This document shows, piece by piece, positions 37,010-46,712 of a stretch of 64,000 nucleotides of DNA. The notes beneath the pieces were generated by a model. That model had not been told where the DNA came from. It did not search any database and saw only the letters and a program-made list of their open reading frames with translations. Within the stretch, counting starts at the first letter, position 1. Each line of letters starts with the position of its first letter. Position numbers and translations under genes: made by a program. The stretch comes from Bacteroidota bacterium (GTDB lineage Bacteria > Bacteroidota > Bacteroidia > Bacteroidales > UBA10428), in contig CP065006.1 in NCBI GenBank assembly GCA_016699695.1, forward strand, positions 3,720,001-3,784,000. Direction: 5' to 3'.

Positions 37010-37912
37010 TTATTCATTTTCCATCCAATATTCTTTCCATAATTCAATCTTTCCAGTTTTCCTATCATACAAAATCTCAAATGTAATTTTAAATCTTTTT
37101 TTCGGTAAATCTAAATATGATAATCTTAATGGTTTTATGGCTTTTTTTATAGTCATTCGGCATTTTCTGTCATCTGTATTATTCCACCACCAATCATCAA
37201 TCTTTTCTCGAAAAGTTTCACCTTCCCAGTCTACCCATGCTTTCTTTATTTTTCCTCTTCGATTAAAAGTCAAAATATATTTTTCATCACAAAGCATGAA
37301 CCAAGGAGTCGTTATAGTATCCCAACTCACATTTTTTTTCACATAATAAAATAATGTGTCTTGAACTTGCTTAGAAACTTCCATTTCTTTCTTGTGAAAT
37401 CTAATCTTGTCTGCGATTTTCCTATTTGACTTTATTCTTTCTTTTATTTTAATACCTTTCTCAAATGTAAAATACTGTTCTTCTTCATAAATTGAACCAT
37501 ATCCCATATGTATATATTGGACTAATTCACCTTTTGGAGCCATAATGTCGCCTGTAAACCATGATGCAAAAACAGAATTATTTTTATAATTCTCACCAAA
37601 CATTAAATCCAAATCAGCGTCTCTAATGTCAGTGCACCAGTCTCCTGAATGACAGCTTGTGATAGCAGTCAAGAATAAACTATCATTTCGTAGTCTCCAA
37701 ATGGCTTTATATCCTCTCCAGCATGCAGTAGAACCACAGCCCTTTAATCCAATTATCTCTCGATTGTTAACTTTTTCGAAATATTGCTCAAGCGGATTCG
37801 CAAAAATTGCAATCGTATCATTATCAATAACCAAATAATCTGGAACTTGTCCTGTCGAGAAGCATAATTCTGAAATTGAAACCAATAATAATAATCCAAT
37901 TATTCTTTTCAT
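37010..37912 (-). CDS. Secreted hypothetical protein
   Basis: 300 residues. A signal peptide (MKRIIGLLLLVSISELCFST) is followed by IDNDTIAIFANPLEQYFEKV and a Cys-bearing stretch (GLKGCGSTACWRGYKAIWRL, SCHSGDWCTDI). These spacings suggest disulfides in the periplasm. The C-terminus reads RFKITFEILYDRKTGKIELW. Single gene of a cassette whose ends GTTGGCGGTA and TACCGCCAAC match over 10 bases. I recognise no family. Confidence 0.72.
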   Translation of the reverse strand: MKRIIGLLLLVSISELCFSTGQVPDYLVIDNDTIAIFANPLEQYFEKVNNREIIGLKGCGSTACWRGYKAIWRLRNDSLFLTAITSCHSGDWCTDIRDADLDLMFGENYKNNSVFASWFTGDIMAPKGELVQYIHMGYGSIYEEEQYFTFEKGIKIKERIKSNRKIADKIRFHKKEMEVSKQVQDTLFYYVKKNVSWDTITTPWFMLCDEKYILTFNRRGKIKKAWVDWEGETFREKIDDWWWNNTDDRKCRMTIKKAIKPLRLSYLDLPKKRFKITFEILYDRKTGKIELWKEYWMENE

Positions 37913-37980
37913 AGTTTTTTTACGTGAGACAAATCAAAAAATCGTTACCCCTAATTTCTGTCGCAGGTATAATTACCGCC

Positions 37981-38103
37981 AACGGTACGCCAATATGAGC
38001 AGGCTGGGATTAAAACCATCAACCCAAAAAACCAGCGATACCGCGGATTAAATATACAAACTTTTCTATTTCTGCAACCCCCAGCTTGCTTATATTGGCT
38101 GTT
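37981..38103 (-). other. attC-like cassette site S29 (N1-type)
   Basis: AACGGTACGCCAATATGAGC to TATATTGGCTGTTATAG. Confidence 0.87.
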
Positions 38104-38554
38104 ATAGCCTGGTGGCGGCGTGTTAAAAGCGCAAAGCTATATGGGCGCACAAGGTTTGGAACATCATTTTGCCCCCGGAACCGGATTTAATTGCTATCTC
38201 ATCTATCTGCCGGGCATTTAATAGCTGCAGGACTTGTCAGGGTGCAAAGCAAAGTGGCGGAAAAGTTGTTTCAAAAACCATTAGCCAAACCATTGGCTCA
38301 GAGGCTGAGTAAATGGTTATTATTCAGCAGACAAAAGGCTTTATTGCCAAAAGAGCCAAAGCTTACTCATGGTTTTGGAACTGGTTTTTGAACTTTACCC
38401 AAGTTTTGTGACACTTTGCAAGCCTTAAAATAGCACACCAATTAAATGAAGGGGTGGGACTGGGGCATGCAAAATGTGTTATCAAACCGGAGGTAACTGA
38501 AAAGCACAATCCCAATAATGACCTTAAAATTGGCAGGTGACACTTGGCTGTAAC
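38101..38554 (-). repeat. N1 gene-less cassette, copy g
   Basis: 454 bp. It shares the AGCCTTAAAATAGCACACC variant with copy d; first of a tandem pair with h. Confidence 0.83.
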
Positions 38555-38674
38555 GGTACGCCAATATAAGCAGGCTGGGAATAAAAGCACCAACCCAAAA
38601 AACCAGCGATACCGCGGATTAAATATACAAACTTTTCTATTTCTGCAACACCCAGCTTGCTTATATTGGCTGTT
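38552..38674 (-). other. attC-like cassette site S30 (N1-type)
   Basis: Between tandem N1 copies, with the AATATAAGC arm variant as in S12 and S16. Confidence 0.87.
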
Positions 38675-39126
38675 ATAGCCTGGTGGCGGCGTGTTAAAAG
38701 CGCAAACCTATATGGGCGCACAAGGTTTGGAACATCATTTTGCCCCCGGAACCGGATTTAATTGCTATCTCATCTATCTGCCGGGCATTTAATAGCTGCA
38801 GGACTTGTCAGGGTGCAAAGCAAAGTGGCGGAAAAGTTGTTTCAAAAACCATTAGCCAAACCATTGGCTCAGAGGCTGAGTAAATGGTTATTATTCAGCA
38901 GACAAAAGGCTTTATTGCCAAAAGAGCCAAAGCTTACTCATGGTTTTGGAATTGGTTTTTGAACTTTACCCAAGTTTTGTGACACTTTGCAATCCGTTAC
39001 AATAGCGCTCCAATTAAATGAAGGGGTGGGACTGGGGCATGCAAAATGTGTTATCAAACCGGAGCTAACTTAGATGCACTATCAGTAAAATGACCTTAAA
39101 ATTGGCAGGTGACACTTGGCTGTAAC
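38672..39126 (-). repeat. N1 gene-less cassette, copy h
   Basis: 455 bp. The order g-h resembles d-c read from the other end; each pair joins one variant of each kind. Confidence 0.83.
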
Positions 39127-39246
39127 GCCCCGCCGGTATGAGTAGTTTGGCGATTCGTAGCTTATAGTTATCAAGTTAATGTAAACATAAATAAAAGTAC
39201 AAACCTTAGCAAACCAAAAAGTGCCAAATTACTTATACCGGCTGTT
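39124..39246 (-). other. attC-like cassette site S31
   Basis: AACGCCCCGCCGGTATGAGT to ACTTATACCGGCTGTTATGG. GCCGGTAT pairs with ATACCGGC. Confidence 0.85.
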
Positions 39247-39297
39247 ATGGGCTGGGGTTGGATTATCCAATTTATCCAATTATTATCCAATTCGTTT

Positions 39298-40620
39298 TTA
39301 CTTTATTACATAAATTGTCCCAGCACCAACGTTACCCTTTCTTTCTAAAATATTAAATTCATCAATAAGTTCTCGCAATTCCTTTGTCGCTGTTCCTTTT
39401 GAAACTTTACATATTTCTTGATAATCTTTATTTGAAATTTCTCCCTTTTCCTTTACGAAGAGTAAAGCCTTAATCTGTCTTTCATTTAGGTTTAATTTCT
39501 GTAAGGATTCTTTATTAAAAATATCCTTTTTAAATATAACCCAAAAATCTTTGCCTTTATTCTGAAAATCAGGTTTTGGCATATTGAATTCTTTACATTG
39601 TTCAATAATTTTAATTGTTCCTCTTCCCCACGACTCAACATAACCTGCTCTAAAAAAAGCGTTTGCAATGTCTGGATTGTAAGGGATTGATGAATGTTTC
39701 TGCAATAAATTGTCAACAGTCCAGTCTTCAGGTAATTGACCATAATTCCAAATCATTATTTTGTCATCATAAACACTTATTTGAATTGGAGTGCTACTTG
39801 AATAATCTTTATGTGCAAGTGCATTCAGTAATGCTTCACGAATAGCATCTTTGGGATATTCATAAGTTTCGACCCGATGTATACCATCATACGAAATAAT
39901 GGCTTTGATGTATTTTGTAAAGAGAATTTCAATCGTCCTTTCTACTTGCTCAAATAGATTTCCTTTTACTTCGTCCTGAAAAACTAATTCTGTATCTGTT
40001 TGAAAATAACCGATTTTTATATAGGCTCCAGTAACATATTTCTCTGGGTCGGGATGGAAAAGTAATATTGCTGCTCGTTTTAAATAAGGTTTTTCTATTA
40101 ATTTAAGATTTTCAAGGATGTTGATTTTGTTTTCATTTAGAACACTTTCATCAATTCTTTTACTTATCATTGCCCTTTTCTTGAAAAACTCAAACGTTTC
40201 ATTCTTTAAATCATTCACAGAAACTTTTGGAACCGGAACGCCATCCCACTTTTTGCCTTTCTTTTCAAGCAAGAATTTATCTAATGCGGCTCCTTTTAAT
40301 TCTTGTTTAGTGCTTCCACTTCGGTAATGATATTGACCCTTGTAATTTACAGGAAAAGGTTGTGATTCAACGATTATTTCAATGAAATTTCCTTCTTTGG
40401 TGGTGTGTAGGTTAACATCAACCAGAATGCCAAGAATGTCTCTTACCTTATTTGGAATATCTTCAAGAAGCTTTTTAGAATTCTTTAGTTCAACAATCCT
40501 TCCGTTATCATTTTTCCCAATTATTATACTTCCTCCAGATGCATTTGCATAACCACAAATCCATTTAAGGTATTCATCTTTCCAATTTTCTTTCCATTCA
40601 ATATTTTGATTTTCTTGCAT
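39298..40620 (-). CDS. AlbA_2/Schlafen-like ATP-binding protein (COG2865 type)
   Basis: 440 residues. The N-terminal AlbA_2 domain (about 1-115) has ICGYANASGGSIIIGKNDNG. A central linker follows. A histidine-kinase-like ATPase module (about 255-350) has REALLNALAHKDYSSSTPIQ, IMIWNYGQLP and AGYVESWGRGTIKIIEQ. A C-terminal winged helix (KALLFVKEKGEISNKDYQEI) ends it. The family is linked to transcriptional control and, in some systems, to phage defence, but the role here is unknown. Single gene of a 1.5-kb cassette, ends GTTATGGGC and GCCCATAAC. Confidence 0.88.
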   Translation of the reverse strand: MQENQNIEWKENWKDEYLKWICGYANASGGSIIIGKNDNGRIVELKNSKKLLEDIPNKVRDILGILVDVNLHTTKEGNFIEIIVESQPFPVNYKGQYHYRSGSTKQELKGAALDKFLLEKKGKKWDGVPVPKVSVNDLKNETFEFFKKRAMISKRIDESVLNENKINILENLKLIEKPYLKRAAILLFHPDPEKYVTGAYIKIGYFQTDTELVFQDEVKGNLFEQVERTIEILFTKYIKAIISYDGIHRVETYEYPKDAIREALLNALAHKDYSSSTPIQISVYDDKIMIWNYGQLPEDWTVDNLLQKHSSIPYNPDIANAFFRAGYVESWGRGTIKIIEQCKEFNMPKPDFQNKGKDFWVIFKKDIFNKESLQKLNLNERQIKALLFVKEKGEISNKDYQEICKVSKGTATKELRELIDEFNILERKGNVGAGTIYVIK

Positions 40621-40712
40621 CTGACTTATTTTCCCACAAAATTACTGTTTAATTATTAATTCCAGATTTTTATCAGATTTTCTATGTCGGGATCTCTGTT
40701 TCCCTTGCCCAT

Positions 40713-40835
40713 AACGGTACGCCAATATGAGCAGGCTGGGCTTAAAACCGCCAACCCAAAAAACCAGCGATACCGCGGATTAAATATACAAACTTTTCTA
40801 TTTCTGCAACCCCCAGCTTGCTTATATTGGCTGTT
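40713..40835 (-). other. attC-like cassette site S32 (N1-type)
   Basis: AACGGTACGCCAATATGAGC to TATATTGGCTGTTATAG, loop variant of S26. Confidence 0.87.
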
Positions 40836-41287
40836 ATAGCCTGGTGGCGGCGTGTTAAAAGCGCAAAGCTATATGGGCGCACAAGGTTTGGAACATCATT
40901 TTGCCCCCGGAACCGGATTTAATTGCTATCTCATCTATCTGCCGGGCATTTAATAGCTGCAGGACTTGTCAGGGTGCAAAGCAAAGTGGCGGAAAAGTTG
41001 TTTCAAAAACCATTAGCCAAACCATTGGCTCAGAGGCTGAGTAAATGGTTATTATTCAGCAGACAAAAGGCTTTATTGCCAAAAGAGCCAAAGCTTACTC
41101 ATGGTTTTGGAATTGGTTTTTGAACTTTACCCAAGTTTTGTGACACTTTGCAATCCGTTACAATAGCGCTCCAATTAAATGAAGGGGTGGGACTGGGGCA
41201 TGCAAAATGTGTTATCAAACCGGAGCTAACTTAGATGCACTATCAGTAAAATGACCTTAAAATTGGCAGGTGACACTTGGCTGTAAC
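40833..41287 (-). repeat. N1 gene-less cassette, copy i
   Basis: 455 bp, nearly identical to copies b, c, e and h; stands alone between two gene cassettes. Confidence 0.83.
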
Positions 41288-41409
41288 GTTTTATGGTAGG
41301 GTTTCGTGCGGGATTTCGTAGCTTTTTCTTATCAGTTTACTACCTACTTTTTTTACGAGCCACCAACGCCCGAAAACCTCTGAAACCCGCATGAACTCTA
41401 CCATTTGTT
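41285..41409 (-). other. attC-like cassette site S33
   Basis: AACGTTTTATGGTAGGGTTT to CTCTACCATTTGTTAGAG. S1 family. Confidence 0.85.
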
Positions 41410-41423
41410 AGAGCGCGTTTATA

Positions 41424-41909
41424 TTAATATTTTATTTTCAACTCATTTATTTCCTTATCTACTTTAATCCAAGGGAGTCCTATATCAGCGGTATCTATAG
41501 GTTCAATCAATTTTAAGAATCCAGTCAATTTAGTTACTTCCACTATTCGTTTATTATATCCTAATGCTCCCTTATCATGCATTTGAAACTCAATTGTCTT
41601 GCAACTTATATGTCCATTCTCATAAATTATGGTCTGCGTTTTCCAATCTCCAGTCCATTTAAACCATGTAATTACAAAACCACCAATTAAAATGGATGAA
41701 AATATCACAATCCTGTAAATATTTTCTTTAAGCTTAATCTTTAACAATCTCAGAATAATTAATATTAAACCTGAAATTGTCGTTAGAAAACAAATGTTTC
41801 GAAGTGTTAAAGACGAAATTTCAATGGATGTAAATAAGGATAACAGATATGTTGCACTTAAAATAATCCAAAGGACTAACGCAAATCTATCTATGATTTT
41901 CTTAATCAT
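41424..41909 (-). CDS. Membrane protein, second gene of cassette
   Basis: 161 residues. Three spans lie in the first 90 residues (ALVLWIILSATYLLSLFTSI, LRNICFLTTISGLILIILRL, IYRIVIFSSILIGGFVITWF). A soluble C-terminal domain follows (KTQTIIYENGHISCKTIEFQ). It starts 17 bp after the stop of 41927-42412 and is co-transcribed with it. No family recognised. Confidence 0.7.
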   Translation of the reverse strand: MIKKIIDRFALVLWIILSATYLLSLFTSIEISSLTLRNICFLTTISGLILIILRLLKIKLKENIYRIVIFSSILIGGFVITWFKWTGDWKTQTIIYENGHISCKTIEFQMHDKGALGYNKRIVEVTKLTGFLKLIEPIDTADIGLPWIKVDKEINELKIKY

Positions 41910-41926
41910 ATTATTAGCATTTTGTT

Positions 41927-42412
41927 TTATAGTAATTTTTCTTCAGTCATTATTTTATAAGCAATATCAGTCTCAGTTTGTCCACCAGTCAATGAACCTG
42001 GCAACATAATCAAACGCTTTTTAGACTTACCATTTTCCTCCGTAAAAATCACTTCGAATCTAGTACGTGTTAATCCTGTAATCCCTTTTTTGAATTTTAT
42101 TTGTTGAATCGATTTTCTATCAATCATAGGCGTTGCAGAATTGTTTAGGCTTGCAACTATTCCATAAAAAAGGTAAACAGCAAACAGTAATAATAATACT
42201 GCCATGAAATTGTCTTGTTTTTTGAAATTATCAAAGGCAAAATATATCAATCCAAGGGTAACTAATCCATAGATTATTAATATCCTAGAAATGGAATTTC
42301 CAACAGTAACTTTTGCAAGATTTCCTACAATGCCGTCTCTTGTTAAGACTATCTTGTCCGATAAAATATGGCAAAATCCTGTTTTTGTTCTAAATCTTTT
42401 TTCTGTATCCAT
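41927..42412 (-). CDS. Membrane protein, first gene of cassette
   Basis: 161 residues. Two spans (about 48-66, ILIIYGLVTLGLIYFAF; about 70-90, FMAVLLLLFAVYLFYGIVAS) separate a short N-terminal domain from a soluble C-terminal part with RTRFEVIFTEENGKSKKRLI and the end GGQTETDIAYKIM. The end resembles photosystem- or PH-like domains of small membrane proteins, but I claim no family. The cassette ends GTTAGAGCGC and GCGCTCTAAC match over 10 bases. Confidence 0.7.
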   Translation of the reverse strand: MDTEKRFRTKTGFCHILSDKIVLTRDGIVGNLAKVTVGNSISRILIIYGLVTLGLIYFAFDNFKKQDNFMAVLLLLFAVYLFYGIVASLNNSATPMIDRKSIQQIKFKKGITGLTRTRFEVIFTEENGKSKKRLIMLPGSLTGGQTETDIAYKIMTEEKLL

Positions 42413-42444
42413 TGTTATCTGTGTGTTTCTGCTAAATGCGCTCT

Positions 42445-42567
42445 AACGGTACGCCAATATAAGCAGGCTGGGAATAAAAGCACCAACCCAAAAAACCAGC
42501 GATACCGCGGATTAAATATACAAACTTTTCTATTTCTGCAACACCCAGCTTGCTTATATTGGCTGTT
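42445..42567 (-). other. attC-like cassette site S34 (N1-type)
   Basis: AACGGTACGCCAATATAAGC to TATATTGGCTGTTATAG. Confidence 0.87.
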
Positions 42568-43019
42568 ATAGCCTGGTGGCGGCGTGTTAAAAGCGCAAAC
42601 CTATATGGGCGCACAAGGTTTGGAACATCATTTTGCCCCCGGAACCGGATTTAATTGCTATCTCATCTATCTGCCGGGCATTTAATAGCTGCAGGACTTG
42701 TCAGGGTGCAAAGCAAAGTGGCGGAAAAGTTGTTTCAAAAACCATTAGCCAAACCATTGGCTCAGAGGCTGAGTAAATGGTTATTATTCAGCAGACAAAA
42801 GGCTTTATTGCCAAAAGAGCCAAAGCTTACTCATGGTTTTGGAACTGGTTTTTGAACTTTACCCAAGTTTTGTGACACTTTGCAAGCCGTTAAAATAGCA
42901 TTCCAATTAAATGAAGCGGTGGGACTGGGGCATGCAAAATGTGTGATCAAACCGGAGCTAACTTAGATGCACTATCCGTAAAATGACCTTAAAATTGGCA
43001 GGTGACACTTGGCTGTAAC
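42565..43019 (-). repeat. N1 gene-less cassette, copy j
   Basis: 455 bp, a mosaic of variants: the middle follows copy f (AGCATTCCAATTAAATG) and the end follows copy b. Confidence 0.82.
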
Positions 43020-43143
43020 GGTTGATGGTTGCGAGTCGTGCGTGGTGTGCGGGGCGATAACCTATCAGTTTACAATGAGTTACATTTACGAGACACCTAC
43101 GTTGCCCACCCACCAAGGCCCGCATGCTCGCAGACCATGTGTT
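43017..43143 (-). other. attC-like cassette site S35
   Basis: AACGGTTGATGGTTGCGAGT to GCTCGCAGACCATGTGTTAG. ATGGTTGCGAG pairs with CTCGCAGACCAT with one bulge. Confidence 0.83.
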
Positions 43144-43247
43144 AGCAACTGGCGTAACAATGTTTTTTGGCATGTTATAATTTTTTGCTTTTAAAACAAT
43201 GCTTCGAAGTGCCATCGCTCATTTGTGTGTTTGCGCGGGACGGGCAG

Positions 43248-43315
43248 GAAGGCTCTTTGCGTTTTTTTATGCGCGTGATGACTCGCGTGCGAGAGGAAAA
43301 ACGCAATGTGCCTTC
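43248..43315. repeat. Covarying hairpin element E1
   Basis: Outer stem GAAGGC/GCCTTC, internal loop TCTTT against AATGT, inner stem GCGTTTTT/AAAAACGC, variable apex. It lies downstream of the BspA-like gene. The 240 bp between S35 and that gene hold nothing else recognised. Confidence 0.7.
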
Positions 43316-43380
43316 ATGCGAAGGGATGGGCGCGTTGGCTAGCTCCTACCTACAATCATCAAATGTCGTAAGTATAATTA

Positions 43381-45174
43381 TTATTCAATTATTATTTTTC
43401 CAGTATATAATATATCATTCGCGCTACTTAATATTCGAATAAAACATATTCCTTTTGAACAAAGCTCTTCCAATTCAAATTCTAAATTATTATCTAAAAT
43501 TAATTCTCTTAATATGGTTGTACCAGAGGAATTTACAAACTCAATAAAATAAATATCGTTGCCATATTTTTCACTATCCATTATTATGGACAGCTTATCT
43601 TTAGTTGGATTAGGGAAAATATAAGGTTTTATAGAATGCACATGTTCTTCAATACTAGTAATAGAAATGTCTATTTTGTAAGAAGTATCTGAACTACAAT
43701 TAAACAAAGTAACTATCGAATAGTATTCACCACTTTGTAAAACAAGAAATTCCTGATTTGTTTCGCCTGGAATAACTCCAAACTGATTATACCACTGATT
43801 GCCAGCAGGTGCATTTGAATGCAAAGTATTTGTTTCTTGATTAAATGTTATAACAGGAGTTTCAGGTTTTTCATTTACAGTAATGATAAGAGTCGAAAGT
43901 TCACCTTCACCACAATCATTTATTCCTTTGACAGAAATTTCTCCACTTTCAGCACTTAAACTATAGTCGACATTAATTGTATTTGTAAAACTTTCTCCAT
44001 TCACTCCTGCTGGTAGATTCCATATATAAGAAATGGCATTATCAATATTTTCAACACTATAGACAACATTATTTTGCCCAGCACAAACAGAAGTTTCACC
44101 AGTAATTAAACCTGCTACATCAGGTTTAGCAAGAATATTAAATTCATTCCATTGTTCTGCAACCAAATATTTTTCTTTACTCTCATTTGGAACACATATA
44201 GGAATATCTTTGGGTACATCATTGAATACCCAAGTTCCTAAACTTGGAGGATTTATTGCATAGGATGAAATAGAAATTAGTCCGCTACATCCATTAAAAG
44301 CACCCGAGCCAATATATGAAACTGAGTCTCGTAATACAATTGACTTTAGTGCCGTACAATAATTAAAAGCGTCATCACCAATTTGATAAACTGAATCTGG
44401 TAAAATAATACTCGCTAGATTAGAACAACCTGCAAAAGCTCCACAACCTATTAGGCGTATCGTGTTTACTATATTAATGGATGTTTTTGCAGCTGGGCAC
44501 TGAATTAGTTCAAAATTTTCGTAGTATAATAACCCATCTTCCGATTTATAATGAGGATTGTCTATAGAAACGATAATATCACTAAGATTTGTACATCGTC
44601 CAAATGGACCTCCTTCAATATTTGAAACTGATGCTGGAATGAAAACTGAAGTTAGATTTTTACAATCAAAGAATGCATATTTACCAATAGTAGATAAAGA
44701 ATTTCCTAGTTGGAGGTTAATTAAATTCAAACAACCTGAGAATGCACCTTGCTCAATAAACTTTACTGAATTCGGAATTATTATTTCCGTCAAACTTGAA
44801 CATCCTGCAAAAGCAGAATAACCAATTGTTGTTACTGAATCAGGTATATTAATAGAATTTAAAAATTCACACCCTTGGAATGCTTCAGGTGCAATTATCT
44901 TTATTGTTACTGGCAAGGTTACTTCTGTAATACCACATCCTGAAAATGCCGAAACTCCAATATATTTTACAATGTATTTAACTGCATTATAAGTTACTGT
45001 ATCAGGAATTAAAATTACACCTTCATATTTAGGTTCTTTGCTTGTTACAGAAACTGAATAGGGTTCTGACGAAGAAATTATCTGATAAGCAATACCATCA
45101 GAAATAAAGTCCTGAGAATAAACAAATTTTAAAGCGAACATAGAAAAAACTAGAAAAACAATAATTCTTTTCAT
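43381..45174 (-). CDS. BspA-like leucine-rich repeat protein with T9SS sorting domain
   Basis: About 597 residues from MKRIIVFLVFSMFALKFVYS, chosen for the signal peptide; the longer frame to 45300 runs through hairpin E2. Residues about 30-360 hold repeated LRR_5 units such as VTTIGYSAFAGCSSLTEIII. An Ig/PKD-like part follows (about 370-500, ETSVCAGQNNVVYSVENIDN, SYIWNLPAG). The C-terminal 80 residues (PYIFPNPTKDKLSIIMDSEK, FIRILSSANDILYTGKIIIE) form a type A T9SS sorting domain. It should be exported by T9SS and attached to or released from the cell surface, where BspA-like repeats often mediate adhesion. Confidence 0.93.
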   Translation of the reverse strand: MKRIIVFLVFSMFALKFVYSQDFISDGIAYQIISSSEPYSVSVTSKEPKYEGVILIPDTVTYNAVKYIVKYIGVSAFSGCGITEVTLPVTIKIIAPEAFQGCEFLNSINIPDSVTTIGYSAFAGCSSLTEIIIPNSVKFIEQGAFSGCLNLINLQLGNSLSTIGKYAFFDCKNLTSVFIPASVSNIEGGPFGRCTNLSDIIVSIDNPHYKSEDGLLYYENFELIQCPAAKTSINIVNTIRLIGCGAFAGCSNLASIILPDSVYQIGDDAFNYCTALKSIVLRDSVSYIGSGAFNGCSGLISISSYAINPPSLGTWVFNDVPKDIPICVPNESKEKYLVAEQWNEFNILAKPDVAGLITGETSVCAGQNNVVYSVENIDNAISYIWNLPAGVNGESFTNTINVDYSLSAESGEISVKGINDCGEGELSTLIITVNEKPETPVITFNQETNTLHSNAPAGNQWYNQFGVIPGETNQEFLVLQSGEYYSIVTLFNCSSDTSYKIDISITSIEEHVHSIKPYIFPNPTKDKLSIIMDSEKYGNDIYFIEFVNSSGTTILRELILDNNLEFELEELCSKGICFIRILSSANDILYTGKIIIE

Positions 45175-45250
45175 GTTGTTAAATTTTAAGTAGTTATAAT
45201 TATATCTAAGTTGTTTTATGCATAACATATTATTAAGAGAAGGACGTATA

Positions 45251-45312
45251 AAAAGCAAGTGTTTGGCAGCGAAGCGATGCCTGCAAGGACGGGCTGCCAA
45301 ACTTTTGCTTTT
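45251..45312. repeat. Covarying hairpin element E2, permuted order
   Basis: Outer stem AAAAGC/GCTTTT, internal loop AAGTG against CTTTT, inner stem TTTGGCAGC/GCTGCCAAA. The loop strands appear in the opposite order to E1 and E3-E7. It lies upstream of the BspA-like gene on its minus-strand side, possibly in the leader RNA. Confidence 0.6.
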
Positions 45313-45373
45313 GTGAGATGGCTCTCTTTCTTTTGGTTTATTTAAGTTTTTGGATTGAAATAAGCTTGTTGCT

Positions 45374-45495
45374 AACGTTTAGTATATGCAAAGTAGGCGG
45401 TTGCGGGCTTCAAACCTATCAAACCGTAACAATTTTGAAGCGGGCTACAACCTTTGAATTTACTACTATTGCGCCTATTTTGTATATACTGTGTT
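45374..45495 (-). other. attC-like cassette site S36
   Basis: AACGTTTAGTATATGCAAAG to TTTGTATATACTGTGTTGG. Copy of S4. Confidence 0.85.
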
Positions 45496-45510
45496 GGCTG
45501 TAGTACTTCT

Positions 45511-46234
45511 TTAATCTTCAAAGTCATTTATATTTTTCCAGAAATAAGGTGAAATCCAACAGTCAGTCGAATCGCATTCAATTTCTTCGTAAACAAGTTG
45601 TTTTTCGGTTTCTTCTCCGAATGAAACAATCTCTATTTTTATCTGCTTTTCATTCTTATCAGTAATCTCAGCAAGTATTACGTTGTCTTTTCTTGGTTCT
45701 CCAAGCCAGTTTCTTTCGTAATAAATGTGTTGAGCAATAGTGTCTCCAATATTAAACTTACTCATATGATTTACCCAAGCAATTGAATCTTGTTCCGCTC
45801 TCCATTCAGGATTATTCATATTTACATACCATTGATGAATATCTTTAATCTGTTGTTCAAGATTAATATCCAATCCGTTTAATTTTCTATAATAGGAGCG
45901 TAAAATAACTCCAGACATATCATCGTTATGAAATAATCCTTTTGCTGCTAAATCCTTTCTTAAATCTGACTTTGTAACAATTAATCCAAGTAAATATCTG
46001 TTGTATAACCAATAATTCCTAATCCACATTCCAATGGTAAGATGCGTTTGAGCAATAAAATCATTTTCAGTCATAGTTTTTATCAGATTTTTGAAGAATC
46101 AGGAATAATTTTATCTAACTGCTCTAATGATTCACTAAAATCCTCTGGAATATATTTCTTTTCTTTTTGGTCAGTTCTTGTCCAAATAAATTGATTGAAA
46201 TTATCAATCCAAGTAGTAAAATATAATTTCTCAT
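45511..46234 (-). pseudogene. Secreted protein of unknown function, frameshifted, copy 2
   Basis: Second copy of the cassette at 4411-5248. The frame from MTENDFIAQTHLTIG to 45511 is identical. The upstream part with signal peptide MRNYILLLGLIISINLFGQ is out of frame as in copy 1, and an additional T is missing near 46091 (GATTTTTG instead of GATTTTTTG). Both copies therefore seem unable to produce the full secreted protein unless the base losses are artefacts. Confidence 0.6.
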
Positions 46235-46326
46235 AATCTAGTTTTCTTAAATGACAATCTCAAATTTCGTCTCCCCTAATATTTATGGCATAATCTGAAT
46301 GTTCCTGCTGCGATTGTATTACAGCC

Positions 46327-46448
46327 AACGTTTGACAATATGGCCAGTAAGGGATTGCGGGCGTTTTCCTATCAAGGTACATACAAAGTTGAAGCGGGCT
46401 ACAACCCTTCGCATACCTCTGAAACCCTTATTGGCTATATTGTGTGTT
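46327..46448 (-). other. attC-like cassette site S37
   Basis: AACGTTTGACAATATGGCCA to TTGGCTATATTGTGTGTTGG. GACAATATGGCCA pairs with TTGGCTATATTGT with one bulge. Confidence 0.85.
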
Positions 46449-46616
46449 GGCAACTGGTGTTCATTCATTTCAAACTGTTAGTCAGTTATTTAACTTTATT
46501 ATATTCTCATTAACAATCTTCAAAAATCTATACGCAAAGTACAAATTTATTTTGTTTTTTTGAGCGTGGGCAATCCTAAAACCGTCCTGAAAGGCGGTTA
46601 CTCGGGCTGGAGAGGC

Positions 46617-46680
46617 GGAAGCTCTTTTGCAAGCCTTTGGTTTTAGCGGTGGCTTGTGCGGGCTTGAAAATGTGCTTACG
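46617..46680. repeat. Covarying hairpin element E3
   Basis: Outer stem CGGAAGC/GCTTACG (one mismatch), internal loop TCTTTT against AAATGT, inner stem CAAGCC/GGCTTG. It is 33 bp past the CDF gene. The 160 bp to its left are AT-rich and carry no recognised gene. Confidence 0.7.
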
Positions 46681-46712
46681 ACTGTGGGGTGGCAATTGAT
46701 AAAAACTTTTCT

